Shown here: one piece after another, positions 25,885 to 33,520 of the stretch | Numbering within the stretch: the stretch's first letter is position 1 | Layout of the letters: each line of letters opens with the position of its first letter | DNA from: Pseudonocardia sp. MH-G8 | GTDB lineage: Bacteria > Actinomycetota > Actinomycetes > Mycobacteriales > Pseudonocardiaceae | Direction: 5' to 3' | NCBI RefSeq assembly: GCF_002262885.1 | Contig: NZ_NKYF01000005.1 | Location: forward strand, 186,001-250,000 | DNA length: 64,000 bases | Notes under the pieces: generated by a model | The model's input: the letters and a program-made list of their open reading frames with translations, nothing else | Told to the model about the DNA's origin: nothing | Database searches by the model: none | Program-made: the position numbers and the translations under genes

Positions 25885-26901
25885 ATGACGGTCCTCATCC
25901 TGGCGGCGGAGCGCGACTTCACCGCCGATCGCATGGTTGCCGCTCTCAAGGAACGTGGCGTGCCGACCGCGCGCATGGACACTGCCTGGCTTCCGCTGAA
26001 GGCCACCGTGGCGGCGAAGTTTCACGCTGGCCAGTGGGAAGGGACGCTCCGCGCCGGAGGACGGAGAATCGAGTTGGAAGGGCTGCGATCGGTCTGGTAT
26101 CGCAGCCCGTCCGCTTTCCAGTTTCCGCCGGAGTTGACGGAGACGGAACGGCGTTGGGCGATGGCAGAGGCGAAACTCGGTGTCGGCGGGGTGTTGGCAG
26201 CGTTGCCGGTGCGGTGGATCAACCACCCGAGCCGCAACGCGGACGCCGCGTACAAGCCCTTGCAGCTCACGACGGCGGCCCGGTGCGGGTTGAACGTGCC
26301 GGACACCCTGATCGGCAACGTTGCGGACGCGGTGCGCGGGTTCGCCGCGCACGGTGAGACGGTCGCCAAGGCGCTCGGGGCACCGGCGATCGTGGAGGAC
26401 GGCGGGCGCAAAACCACGTTCACGCACCGGCTCGGCCCCGCCGACCTGGCCGACCTGCGCGGAGTCGAGCACACCGCGCACCAGTTCCAGCGGTGGGTGC
26501 CGAAAGCGTTTGAGGCGCGGCTCATCGTGGTCGGTGAGCGGGTGTTCGCCGCCGCAATCCGCGCAGGCAGTGCCGCGAGCTATGTGGACTGGCGCAACGA
26601 CTACGCCGCACTCCGATACGAAGTGGTCGAACCTCCCACGGCCGTCACCGCCGGGGTGCTTGCGTACTGCGCCGCGCTGGGGTTGACCTACGGCGCGTTC
26701 GACTTCGTGATTCGCCCGGACGGCGGGTGGGTGTTCCTGGAATGCAACCCGGGTGGCCAGTACGGGTGGATCGAAGACGCGATCGATGCACCGATCACCG
26801 AGACGATCGCCGACCTACTTTGTGAGGGGAACAGTGCACATGACATCAACCTCGGTGAACTGGCAGATCCGTGCACGGCGGCTGGCGCAACAGCTCGCTG
26901 A
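25885..26901 (+). CDS. ATP-grasp ribosomal peptide maturase (graspetide ligase, TgmB/MvdD-like)
   Basis: 338 residues. ATP-dependent carboxylate-hydroxyl ligase that closes Asp/Glu-Ser/Thr ester bonds in graspetides. Features: an N-terminal pre-grasp domain starting VLILAAERDFTADRMVAALKERGV, WYRSPSAFQFPPEL in the middle, ATP-grasp lysine region around AIVEDGGRKTTFTHR, and the metal/ATP signature FDFVIRPDGGWVFLECNPGGQYGWIE near residue 290. Length is normal for the actinobacterial branch. It lies 2 nt after the precursor and overlaps the methyltransferase by 62 nt. Confidence 0.92.
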   Translation: MTVLILAAERDFTADRMVAALKERGVPTARMDTAWLPLKATVAAKFHAGQWEGTLRAGGRRIELEGLRSVWYRSPSAFQFPPELTETERRWAMAEAKLGVGGVLAALPVRWINHPSRNADAAYKPLQLTTAARCGLNVPDTLIGNVADAVRGFAAHGETVAKALGAPAIVEDGGRKTTFTHRLGPADLADLRGVEHTAHQFQRWVPKAFEARLIVVGERVFAAAIRAGSAASYVDWRNDYAALRYEVVEPPTAVTAGVLAYCAALGLTYGAFDFVIRPDGGWVFLECNPGGQYGWIEDAIDAPITETIADLLCEGNSAHDINLGELADPCTAAGATAR

Positions 26902-28003
26902 TACCGGGGTGTTGGACGATCCCGCGTGGCGTGCTGCCGTCGAGTCGGTGCCCCGCCATGTGTTCGTGCCTCGGTTCTACGTGCAACAACCGGACGGGGA
27001 GTGGTCGGAAACGGCTGCCGACTCCGACGCTTGGTTGGATGCCGTGTATGAGGATGTGCCGTTGGTGACCGCACTCGCCGAAACTGACAACGGCGCACGA
27101 GTCACCGTGTCGTCCTCCACGAAACCGGCGCTCATGCTGCGGATGCTGCGCGCGTTGCAGGTGCGCGCCGGGCACCGGGTCCTGGAGATCGGCTCCGGCA
27201 CCGGGTACAACGCCGCGCTGCTGGCGCACCGGTTTGGGGACGAGAACGTGTTCACCGTCGACATCGGCGCCGCGCTCGTCGACACCGCCCGCGAACGCCT
27301 GGCCGAACTCGGCTACACCCCCACCCTCGCGGTCGGTGACGGCCGGAACGGGCTGCCCGAGCACGCCCCGTACGACCGGGTCATCGCCACCTGCTCCGTC
27401 CCCACGGTGCCGTGGGCGTGGGCCGAACAGGTGCGGCACGGCGGACTCGTCCTGGTCGACGTGAAGCGCGGCGCGCACGCCGGGAACCTGGTGCTGCTCC
27501 GCCGGGAGGAGGACCGGTTGGAGGGTCGGTTCCTGCCGAAGTGGGCGGGGTTCATGGCGATTCGCGACCATGACGCCGCGCCGCCGTCCAAGTCGAGCGT
27601 GGGTCGCGTGCACCCCGAAGATGGGGAGCGCACCTCCACGCCGCTCGACCCGGCCCCGTGGTCGGCACCGGTGCCGTGGTTGCTGGCCAGCGCCGGTCTT
27701 CCCCGGCATCTCGGATTCGGCCACCTCGGCTTCACCGGCGACGGCCCGGAGTGGGCCGTGTTCACCGGCGACGACGGATCATGGTGCGCCATCCGGATGC
27801 AACCGGACGGGCACGGAGAGCGCGAGGTGCGCCAGGGCGGCCCGGTGGCCATATGGGGTGAGTTCGAGACCGTGCACGGCGAGTGGGAGGCGCTCGGGCG
27901 GCCCGGGTGGGATCGACTCGGGCTGACGGTCACCGCCGACGGGCAGCACCGTGTGTGGCTCGATGAGCCGGACGGCGCGCACGGGTGGAGCCTGCCCACC
28001 TGA
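26840..28003 (+). CDS. PIMT-like methyltransferase associated with graspetide (aspartimide-forming candidate)
   Basis: 387 residues from ATG 26840; GTG 26834 is 4 nt after a GAGGGG box and equally possible. The SAM-binding core VLEIGSGTGYNAALLAHRFG (motif I), AVGDGRNGLPEHAPYDRVIATCSVPTVP (post-motif region) and GGLVLVDV match protein-L-isoaspartate O-methyltransferases. An N-terminal VESVPRHVFVP and a roughly 170-residue C-terminal extension are typical of RiPP-associated homologues. Such enzymes methylate a core Asp, which then cyclises to aspartimide (established for fuscimiditide and amycolimiditide). It terminates at a hairpin element. Substrate here is inferred from the neighbouring precursor. 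Confidence 0.9.
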   Translation: MTSTSVNWQIRARRLAQQLADTGVLDDPAWRAAVESVPRHVFVPRFYVQQPDGEWSETAADSDAWLDAVYEDVPLVTALAETDNGARVTVSSSTKPALMLRMLRALQVRAGHRVLEIGSGTGYNAALLAHRFGDENVFTVDIGAALVDTARERLAELGYTPTLAVGDGRNGLPEHAPYDRVIATCSVPTVPWAWAEQVRHGGLVLVDVKRGAHAGNLVLLRREEDRLEGRFLPKWAGFMAIRDHDAAPPSKSSVGRVHPEDGERTSTPLDPAPWSAPVPWLLASAGLPRHLGFGHLGFTGDGPEWAVFTGDDGSWCAIRMQPDGHGEREVRQGGPVAIWGEFETVHGEWEALGRPGWDRLGLTVTADGQHRVWLDEPDGAHGWSLPT

Positions 28004-28201
28004 CGCGAGCGATGCTCCCGGGCGCTTCCCACGATCACCGCGACCCGCCGACCCCGTGGGAACGGCGTGGGAATTCCGTGTCCCACGGTGCCCCTCGGGT
28101 ATCACACCACGCCCCGCCATGACCCCTCTTGTCACACGTTGTCGCAGGTAGATAGCCTGTACCAGCAAATCAGCACGTCAGGCGGGGGTCCCTCGCATTA
28201 C

Positions 28202-28257
28202 GGAGCCGTACTGCTGTTTCACGGGCGATAGAACGGCAGTAAGGCTCCAAGGTGCGG
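28202..28257. repeat. Dispersed hairpin element copy B, probable bidirectional terminator
   Basis: GGAGCC (28202-28207), a 35-nt centre with ACTGCTG/CGGCAGT pairing, then GGCTCCAAGGTGCGG (28243-28257). The same design with a 35-nt centre occurs at 40743-40804, and half of it at 22054-22068. It sits between the convergent methyltransferase and CGNR genes, so it can end both transcripts. Confidence 0.75.
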
Positions 28258-28273
28258 GGGGTGCGCGGGTGGG

Positions 28274-28831
28274 CTAGTGGGGGGTGCGGCGGCGGGCTCT
28301 GTGGGCCGCGACGTTGACCCTGTTGCCGCACACCTCGGGCAGGCAGTAGCGGCGACGGCCCGCACGGCTGGTGTCGACGAACAGGCCGGCGCAGTCCGGG
28401 GCCGCGCAGGCGCGGAAGCGGTCGGCGCCCAGCGTGCGAAGCACGGACAGCAGCGCGGTGCCGGTGACGAGGGCGAGCTCGTCGACGAGCGGGGCGCCCG
28501 GTCGGGAGGCGACCTGCCACTGCCAGCGGCCGTCGCCGTCGCGGCGCAACCCCGGACCCGTGCCCGCCGGCACGGTGAGCGCGGCCGTGGCCGCCGCGTC
28601 GGGCCGCTCCAGCAACCCGCGCAGCTCGCGGCGCAGCCCGTGCACGGCGCGAACGTCGGCAGGAGTGGGGTCGCCTGCGTCGGGGACGAGGCCGTGCCCG
28701 GCCAGGAAGCGGGCGAGCGCGGTGGTGTCCGGGAGCCGGTCGCCGGTGCTGACCATGACCTCGGCGGCGGTGTTGACGAGATCGCTCGCCACCGCGGCGC
28801 CGAGCCGGTAGTCGTCGAGCTGGATTTGCAC
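28274..28831 (-). CDS. CGNR zinc-finger domain (ABATE-type) putative regulator
   Basis: 185 residues from GTG 28831. The N-terminal half is helical (DDYRLGAAVASDLVNTAAEV...). The C-terminal zinc finger is explicit: CAAPDCAGLFVDTSRAGRRRYCLPEVCGNRVNVAAHRAR, with four Cys and the CGNR motif at about residues 166-169. Members of this family are small stress-related DNA-binding regulators. It is divergent from an MFS exporter 30 bp away, a common regulator-exporter pairing, so control of that gene is likely (inference). Confidence 0.9.
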   Translation of the reverse strand: MQIQLDDYRLGAAVASDLVNTAAEVMVSTGDRLPDTTALARFLAGHGLVPDAGDPTPADVRAVHGLRRELRGLLERPDAAATAALTVPAGTGPGLRRDGDGRWQWQVASRPGAPLVDELALVTGTALLSVLRTLGADRFRACAAPDCAGLFVDTSRAGRRRYCLPEVCGNRVNVAAHRARRRTPH

Positions 28832-28861
28832 CCCGCACGCCCCCGCCCTAGTGTGTAATGG

Positions 28862-30037
28862 GTGAAACTACCGTACACCTCTGTACGGGTTCGTCCGGTC
28901 GTCGTGCTTCTCGGCCTGCTGGTGCTGGCGCTGAACCTGCGCAGCGCGCTGGCCGGCTACCCGCCGCTGATCGAGACCGTGCGCGTCGATCTCGGGCTCA
29001 CGGCCGGCGCGGCGGGGCTCGTGCAGACCGGCGCGGTGCTGATGATGGCGGCCGGTTCGCTCGCGGGCTCCGCCACCGCACGTCGGGCGGGCCCGGAGCG
29101 GGCACTGGTCGGCGCCGTCGGGCTGGTCGCGATCGGCAGCCTCGCCCGCGGGATCCCGGCAGCGGTGCCGCTGGTCGCGGGCAGCCTGGTCGCCGGGTTC
29201 GGCATCGGCGTGGCGGGGGTGCTGCTCACCGGCGTGGTGAAGGAGCACCTGGCCTCCCGGGCGGGTGTCGTCACCGGGGGCTACGTCGTCGCGATGATGG
29301 TCGGCGCCACGGTCGCCAGCGCCGTGGCCGTGCCGATCTCCGTCGGGGTGGGCGGCTGGTCGCTCGCCCTGGCGGTCTGGGCCGTGCCCGCAGTGCTCGC
29401 GGTGGCGGTCTGGGCGCCGGTCGCCCGCCGCCTCGCCAGGCCGGCCGCGACGGCGCCCCACCTCCGGCTGCCCTGGCGCAACGGGTTCGCCCGCCTCGCC
29501 GCGGCCCACCAGTCCGCCACGTCGCTCCTGGTCTACGGCTGGATGACCTGGCTCGCGCCCTACGTCACGAGCGAGGGGTGGAGCCCGCGGGACGCGGGGC
29601 TGCTGCTGGCGGTGTGGTCGGCGGCCCAGATCCCCGGTGCGCTCGTGCTCCCGGCGCTCGCCGAACGGAGCGGGCGGTGGCGACTCTGGTCCGCGGTCGG
29701 GCTGACCGGTACCGCGGTGGGAACGCTCGGGCTGCTGTTCGCTCCGCTGCCGCCGGTCGTCGGGCCCTGGCCGTGGGTGGTGCTGCTGGGCGTCGGGCTC
29801 GGCGCCGGCTTCCCGCTCGGCATCGCGATGGTCACCTGGCGCACGCCCGACGGCGCGGCGAGCGCGGCCACGAGCGGCATGGCTCTCGGTGTGGGCTACA
29901 CGGTCGCCGGGATCGGGCCGTTCCTGATGGGCCTGCTGATCGACCTGACCGGTGGCTATCCGGCCGCGATCATCGTGCTGGTCGCGGCCGTGGTGCTGCA
30001 GGGGTACGCGATCGTCCGGATCGGCGATGCGCGCTAG
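28862..30037 (+). CDS. MFS transporter, CynX/NimT-like
   Basis: 391 residues, 12 predicted membrane segments. Family features include VVVLLGLLVLALNLRSALAGYPPLIETV in helix 1 and the inner repeat near GGYVVAMMVGATVASAVA. Proteins of this group export or import cyanate, nitroimidazole or other small anions. GTG 28862 is taken as start, but a TGTAAT -10-like box is only 2 nt upstream and CCGTACA-N4-TGTACGG lies in the first codons (28871-28888), so the real start may be slightly downstream or the mRNA leaderless. Probably controlled by the divergent CGNR protein. Confidence 0.87.
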   Translation: MKLPYTSVRVRPVVVLLGLLVLALNLRSALAGYPPLIETVRVDLGLTAGAAGLVQTGAVLMMAAGSLAGSATARRAGPERALVGAVGLVAIGSLARGIPAAVPLVAGSLVAGFGIGVAGVLLTGVVKEHLASRAGVVTGGYVVAMMVGATVASAVAVPISVGVGGWSLALAVWAVPAVLAVAVWAPVARRLARPAATAPHLRLPWRNGFARLAAAHQSATSLLVYGWMTWLAPYVTSEGWSPRDAGLLLAVWSAAQIPGALVLPALAERSGRWRLWSAVGLTGTAVGTLGLLFAPLPPVVGPWPWVVLLGVGLGAGFPLGIAMVTWRTPDGAASAATSGMALGVGYTVAGIGPFLMGLLIDLTGGYPAAIIVLVAAVVLQGYAIVRIGDAR

Positions 30038-30140
30038 TGCGTCGACCCGTGCATCGCCCGGCTTGTGCGGCCGTTCCGGGCCATGATCAGCGTGTCGGCG
30101 CGAAAACGGGCGGATTGAGGCTGTTGCCGAATCGGTCACG

Positions 30141-30247
30141 GCCCGCACCGCGGACGCTGCGTCGATCACGGCGCACGGTGGTCGGTCGATCTCCGACCAC
30201 GACCATCCGCCCGTGATCGACGCTGCCGGTCGGGACGCGGTGCGCGG
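30141..30247. repeat. Hairpin leader of repeat module A
   Basis: GCGTCGATCACGG (30159-30171) pairs perfectly with CCGTGATCGACGC (30211-30223), enclosing a second stem GTGGTCGG/CCGACCAC (30178-30185 / 30193-30200). The whole 107-bp segment recurs at 31213-31320 with scattered changes, including a change in the inner stem that keeps a G-U pair. Confidence 0.75.
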
Positions 30248-30607
30248 TGATCGATCCGATCAGTACCTGGGTGCGGAGGCGGCGACAGTGGCGTACTCGT
30301 CGGAGCGATCACGGCCGGGTGATCGGTCCGATCAGTACCTGGGGGCGGTCGCTGCGACGGTGGCGTACTTGTCGGGGTGTTCGGGGCCGGTTGATCGGTC
30401 TGAGCAGTGCGTGGGGGCGGTCGCTGCGACGGTGGCGTACTTGTCGGGGTGTTCGGGGCCGGTTGATCGGTCTGAGCAGTGCGTGGGGGCGGTCGCTGCG
30501 ACGGTGGCGTACTTGTCGGGGTGTTCGGGGCCGAGTGATCGGTCTGAGCAGTGCGTGGGTGCTGTCGCGGCGACGTCAGGTGCTTGTCGCAGCGATCACC
30601 ATCGGGC
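30248..30607. repeat. 72-bp tandem repeat array A (5 units)
   Basis: Units begin TGATCGRTCYGA at 30248, 30320, 30392, 30464 and 30536. Units at 30392 and 30464 are identical except for their last two bases; the outer units are more diverged and the last is about 71 bp. Each unit contains GCGACGGTGGCGTACTTGTCG or a variant. Confidence 0.88.
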
Positions 30608-30711
30608 ATCCGAGGTCCGAGTCGGCCGCACGCTGGATGTGTCGACCTCGCACCGTTTTCGCTGATCACGGCCACCTCGGGGTTCGGAACGCGACCGTTG
30701 CATGATCAATG

Positions 30712-30755
30712 AGACGTGAGCGGGGTCTGCTGGAGATCAAACCCCGCTGAGGTCT
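30712..30755. repeat. 44-bp hairpin repeat, copy 1
   Basis: AGACGTGAGCGGGGT ... ACCCCGCTGAGGTCT forms a near-perfect 15-bp stem with a 14-nt loop. A second copy of the same 44-bp design is at 30817-30860. Both are preceded by CGTTGCATGAYCA, so the direct repeat is about 60 bp. Confidence 0.75.
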
Positions 30756-30816
30756 CGCTCGTGGCGCATCCTGCGGTCGTGGCCGTCCAGGTTCCGTGTC
30801 CGTTGCATGACCAGGT

Positions 30817-30860
30817 AGACGTGAGAGGGGTTGGGGGAAGATCCAACCCCGCTCAGGTCT
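30817..30860. repeat. 44-bp hairpin repeat, copy 2
   Basis: Second copy, AGACGTGAGAGGGGT ... ACCCCGCTCAGGTCT, again with CGTTGCATGACCA just upstream. Stem changes relative to copy 1 leave the arms largely complementary. Confidence 0.72.
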
Positions 30861-31212
30861 ACGTCGTCGTGGGATCTCCTGTGGGCGGGCCGTTCCCGGC
30901 TCGCGGCCTTTGCCTCACGCCCTGGTCCTGGTCTTCGGCGTAGTCGGCCGGGTTTCGGCTGCTGCTGTCTGTCGGTGGGGTGGTCGGGTTGGCGGAACTG
31001 CCGAATATCGGGGTTGGGTGGGCGGCCGTTCCCGGCGCGGGCCCAGGCCTGTTGGGGACGAGTCCGTCGCTGCTGGGTGCTCGCGCGCCTTGCGGTGGTC
31101 CCGATCCACCGCCTCACGATGATCATCGGTCCGGTTCGAGGCGCGTTCACCTCTCATGATCGGCGGGATCGGGACATGGGCTGCAGGGGGAGTTTGTTGC
31201 CGGATGGGTCGG

Positions 31213-31320
31213 GCCCGTACCGCGGGCGCTGCGTCGATCACGGGCAGATGGTGGTCGGTCGATCTTCGGCCACGACCCTCCGCCCTTGATCGACGCTGCC
31301 GCTCGGGACGCGGTGCGCGG
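31213..31320. repeat. Hairpin leader of repeat module B
   Basis: 108-bp diverged copy of 30141-30247, ending in the same GACGCGGTGCGCGG directly before the tandem array. The outer stem has one mismatch, and the inner stem keeps pairing through a G-T(U) change. Confidence 0.72.
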
Positions 31321-31606
31321 TGATCGATCTGATCAGTACCTGGGGGCGGGTGCTGCGACGGTCGCGTACGTGTCGGAGTGATCACCGCCGGGTGATCGGT
31401 GCGAGCAGCGCGTGGGTGCTGTTGCGGCGCCGTCTGGTGCTTCTCGCTGCGATCACCGCCGGGTGATCGGTCCGAGCAGTGCGTGGGTGCTGTCGCGGCG
31501 ACGGTGGCGTACTTGTCGGAGCGATCAGGGCCGGGTGATCGGTGTGAGGAGTGCGTGGGTGTTGTTGCGGCGATGTCTGGTGCTTCTCGCAGCGATCACC
31601 ATCGCG
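31321..31606. repeat. 72-bp tandem repeat array B (4 units)
   Basis: Units begin at 31321, 31393, 31464 and 31536, lengths 71-72 bp, same family as array A. The final unit ends GCGATCACCATCG followed by GCATCCG, exactly as array A ends, so the two modules share both borders. Confidence 0.85.
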
Positions 31607-31667
31607 CATCCGCGGGCCCCGATTGGCAACACGCTCGATTCCGCCCGGGAACGCGCCGACACGGCGA

Positions 31668-32237
31668 TCATGAGGGCGGGAACGCTGAGGCCGTGGTGCC
31701 CAGCAACTGCCCGAGCTCGCTCCACGTCCGCCCGGCACGGTCCTTGGCGCTCATCACCGCCACCGGCAACGGCCAGTCGATCGCGAGGTCCGGGTCGTCG
31801 TACCGGACCGTGACGTCCTCGCTCGGGTCGTGCTCGGCGTCGATCCGGTAGCAGGTGTCGGCCTCGGCGAGGGCCTGGAAGCCGTGCAGGCACCCGCGCG
31901 GGATGTACAGGCTCGCCATGTTCTCGTCGTCCAGGCGGAACGATTCGACGCGGCCCATGGTGGGCGAGTCGGGCCGCGCATCCACGATGACGTCGAAGAT
32001 CGCGCCGCGCGCGCAGCGCACCAGCTTCGCCTCGCCGCGCCCGACCCGCCCGTGCATCCCCCGCAGCCCGCCGACTACGGTTCGCGACTGGGAGTCCTGC
32101 AGGAACGCGTGCGGATCCACGCCTGCCCTGCGCGCCACGTCGGCGTCGAAGGTGCGGCTGAACCACCCGCGTTCGTCGCGGTGCGGCGACGGCTCGAACA
32201 CCAGGAGGCCGGCGATCGCGGTCTCGCGGACGTGCAT
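31668..32237 (-). CDS. dTDP-4-dehydrorhamnose 3,5-epimerase (RmlC)-like protein
   Basis: 189 residues, cupin fold. Family motifs: FSRTFDADVARRAGVD, GGLRGMHGRVGRGEAKLVRCARGAIFDVIVDAR (catalytic His and substrate Lys/Arg region), LYIPRGCLHGFQAL and TCYRIDAEHDPSEDVTVRYDDPDLAIDWP. It epimerises C3/C5 of a nucleotide-linked 4-keto-6-deoxyhexose. The usual GLRGLHYQ is GMHG here, seen also in epimerases from deoxysugar clusters. No RmlABD genes are adjacent. Divergent from the C-methyltransferase-like gene, which also belongs to deoxysugar pathways. Confidence 0.88.
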   Translation of the reverse strand: MHVRETAIAGLLVFEPSPHRDERGWFSRTFDADVARRAGVDPHAFLQDSQSRTVVGGLRGMHGRVGRGEAKLVRCARGAIFDVIVDARPDSPTMGRVESFRLDDENMASLYIPRGCLHGFQALAEADTCYRIDAEHDPSEDVTVRYDDPDLAIDWPLPVAVMSAKDRAGRTWSELGQLLGTTASAFPPS

Positions 32238-32365
32238 GCTGCCTCCGGGTCGGTTCGTCCGAACCTCGTTCGATGTCCCCGGGTGACGTCCCGGGCGGGT
32301 CGCGCGACCTTACCGCCGTCCGCCATCACCACCCGCCACACCACCGGAACGAGCCGGGAGAGTAG

Positions 32366-33505
32366 ATGGAGACCGTCCGCCCCACCTGCCGTGCCTGCCA
32401 CCACACCGAGGGCGACATCGTCCTGGACCTCGGCGCCCAACCGTCGTCGGAGCTGTTCCCGAAGGTGGTCGACCCCGGCCCGGACGAGCTGTTCCCGCTG
32501 CGCATGTGGCTGTGCACCCGCTGCGGCCTCGCTCAGCTGGCCGACGACGCCGACGTCCCGGAGGAGGTGGTCGGGGCCGAGCCCGGCGCCCTGACGGCCC
32601 AGCGCGCCGACGCCGTCCGCGACCTGGTCGCCGCCGGCGCGCTGCCCCCCGGCGGCACCGTCACCGAGTTCCCGAGCCCGCACGGCGGAAGCTGGCTCGA
32701 GCTGCTCGCCGCGCACGGCTTCGCCTCGGCGCCCCCTGGCGGCGGCGATCCCGTCGCCGATCTCGTCGCCGATCTCGTTGTCGACGGCTGCTTCGGCATC
32801 ATGCACGCGGCCGACCAGGAGGCGGCGGTGGCGGAGCGCGCCGCGGCCGTGCGCCCCGGCGGGCGGCTGGTGGTGCAGTTCCACTCGCTGCACGCGATCA
32901 TGTCCGGCACCCAGTGGAACGCGCTGCGCCTGGGGCACTACGCCTACTACTCCACGCCCGCGATGATCGGCCTGCTGGCCCGTGCCGGGCTCACCGTCAC
33001 GACCGCCCGCCGGTACCCGCTCTACGGCGGCACCGTCGTGCTGGTGGCGGGGCGCGCCGACGAGGATCCGGCGGTGGACGCCGCCGCGCTCGACGCCGTC
33101 GTCGCGCCGGAGCTCACCGCGGGCGTCCTGCGGCCCGCGGCCGTCGGCACCTTGCAGCACTCGGTGCAGCGCACGGCGGGATCCCTGCGCGAGATGCTCG
33201 CCGCGCAGCGCGCCGCCGGGCGTCGCGTGTACGGGTACGCCGCGGCGTCGCGCGCGGTGTCGCTGCTGCGCCTCGCCGAGCTGGACGCCTCGCTGTTGCT
33301 CGGGGTGGCGGACGCCTCGCCCGGCAAGCAGGACCGGCGCATGCCGGGCACCGACATCCCGATCATCACCCCCGAAGAGCTGGTGGCCGCCGAGCCGGAC
33401 GTCGTGCTCGTGTTCGTCTCCGAGCTCGTGGGCGAAGCCAAGGCGGCGTTGCCGCAGATCGAGCGCCGGGGCGGCACCTGGGTGGATGCCGGGGCCGGAC
33501 GGTAG
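32366..33505 (+). CDS. Deoxysugar C-methyltransferase-like protein with atypical SAM loop
   Basis: 379 residues with the three-part layout of NDP-hexose C-methyltransferases: an N-terminal zinc-binding domain (CRAC near 8-11, then CTRC about 40 residues on), a central Rossmann domain, and the C-terminal helper domain (VYGYAAASRAVSLLRLAELDASLLLGVADASPGKQDRRMPGTDIPI, ending near the C terminus). The usual SAM motif EIGSNDG is replaced by VTEFPSPHGGSW, and FHSLHAIMSGTQWNALRLGHYAYYS stands for the FEHFYYY catalytic block. It may be inactive or use a changed cofactor pocket. Neighbours are an RmlC-like epimerase and an acyltransferase. Confidence 0.8.
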   Translation: METVRPTCRACHHTEGDIVLDLGAQPSSELFPKVVDPGPDELFPLRMWLCTRCGLAQLADDADVPEEVVGAEPGALTAQRADAVRDLVAAGALPPGGTVTEFPSPHGGSWLELLAAHGFASAPPGGGDPVADLVADLVVDGCFGIMHAADQEAAVAERAAAVRPGGRLVVQFHSLHAIMSGTQWNALRLGHYAYYSTPAMIGLLARAGLTVTTARRYPLYGGTVVLVAGRADEDPAVDAAALDAVVAPELTAGVLRPAAVGTLQHSVQRTAGSLREMLAAQRAAGRRVYGYAAASRAVSLLRLAELDASLLLGVADASPGKQDRRMPGTDIPIITPEELVAAEPDVVLVFVSELVGEAKAALPQIERRGGTWVDAGAGR

Positions 33506-33520
33506 GCGCCATGAGGCCAC

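Larger units (their letters stand above)
30038..31667. other. 1.6-kb gene-free region made of duplicated repeat modules
   Basis: No supportable gene. Several frames are open only because a 72-bp unit (24 codons) repeats without stops; all strands give low-complexity translations. The interval contains two diverged copies of a module (30141-30607 and 31213-31606), each a nested hairpin leader followed by 72-bp tandem repeats, and two 44-bp hairpins between them. GATC is unusually frequent. It separates the MFS gene from the sugar-modification genes. Confidence 0.75.

Noticed and set aside
28862..28888. CCGTACA-N4-TGTACGG as the operator of the CGNR regulator
   Set aside because: It lies within the assigned first codons of the MFS gene, and only one copy is seen; kept as a note on the uncertain start rather than a feature.
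30166..30705. Open frames on both strands over the tandem repeats (about 150-170 residues, 24-residue periodic)
   Set aside because: The repeat length is a multiple of three, so any stop-free frame remains open; composition is low-complexity, no ribosome site is present and all frames are equally open.
30248..31606. Possible CRISPR array
   Set aside because: Units are contiguous 72-bp tandem repeats without unique spacers, and no cas genes are nearby.
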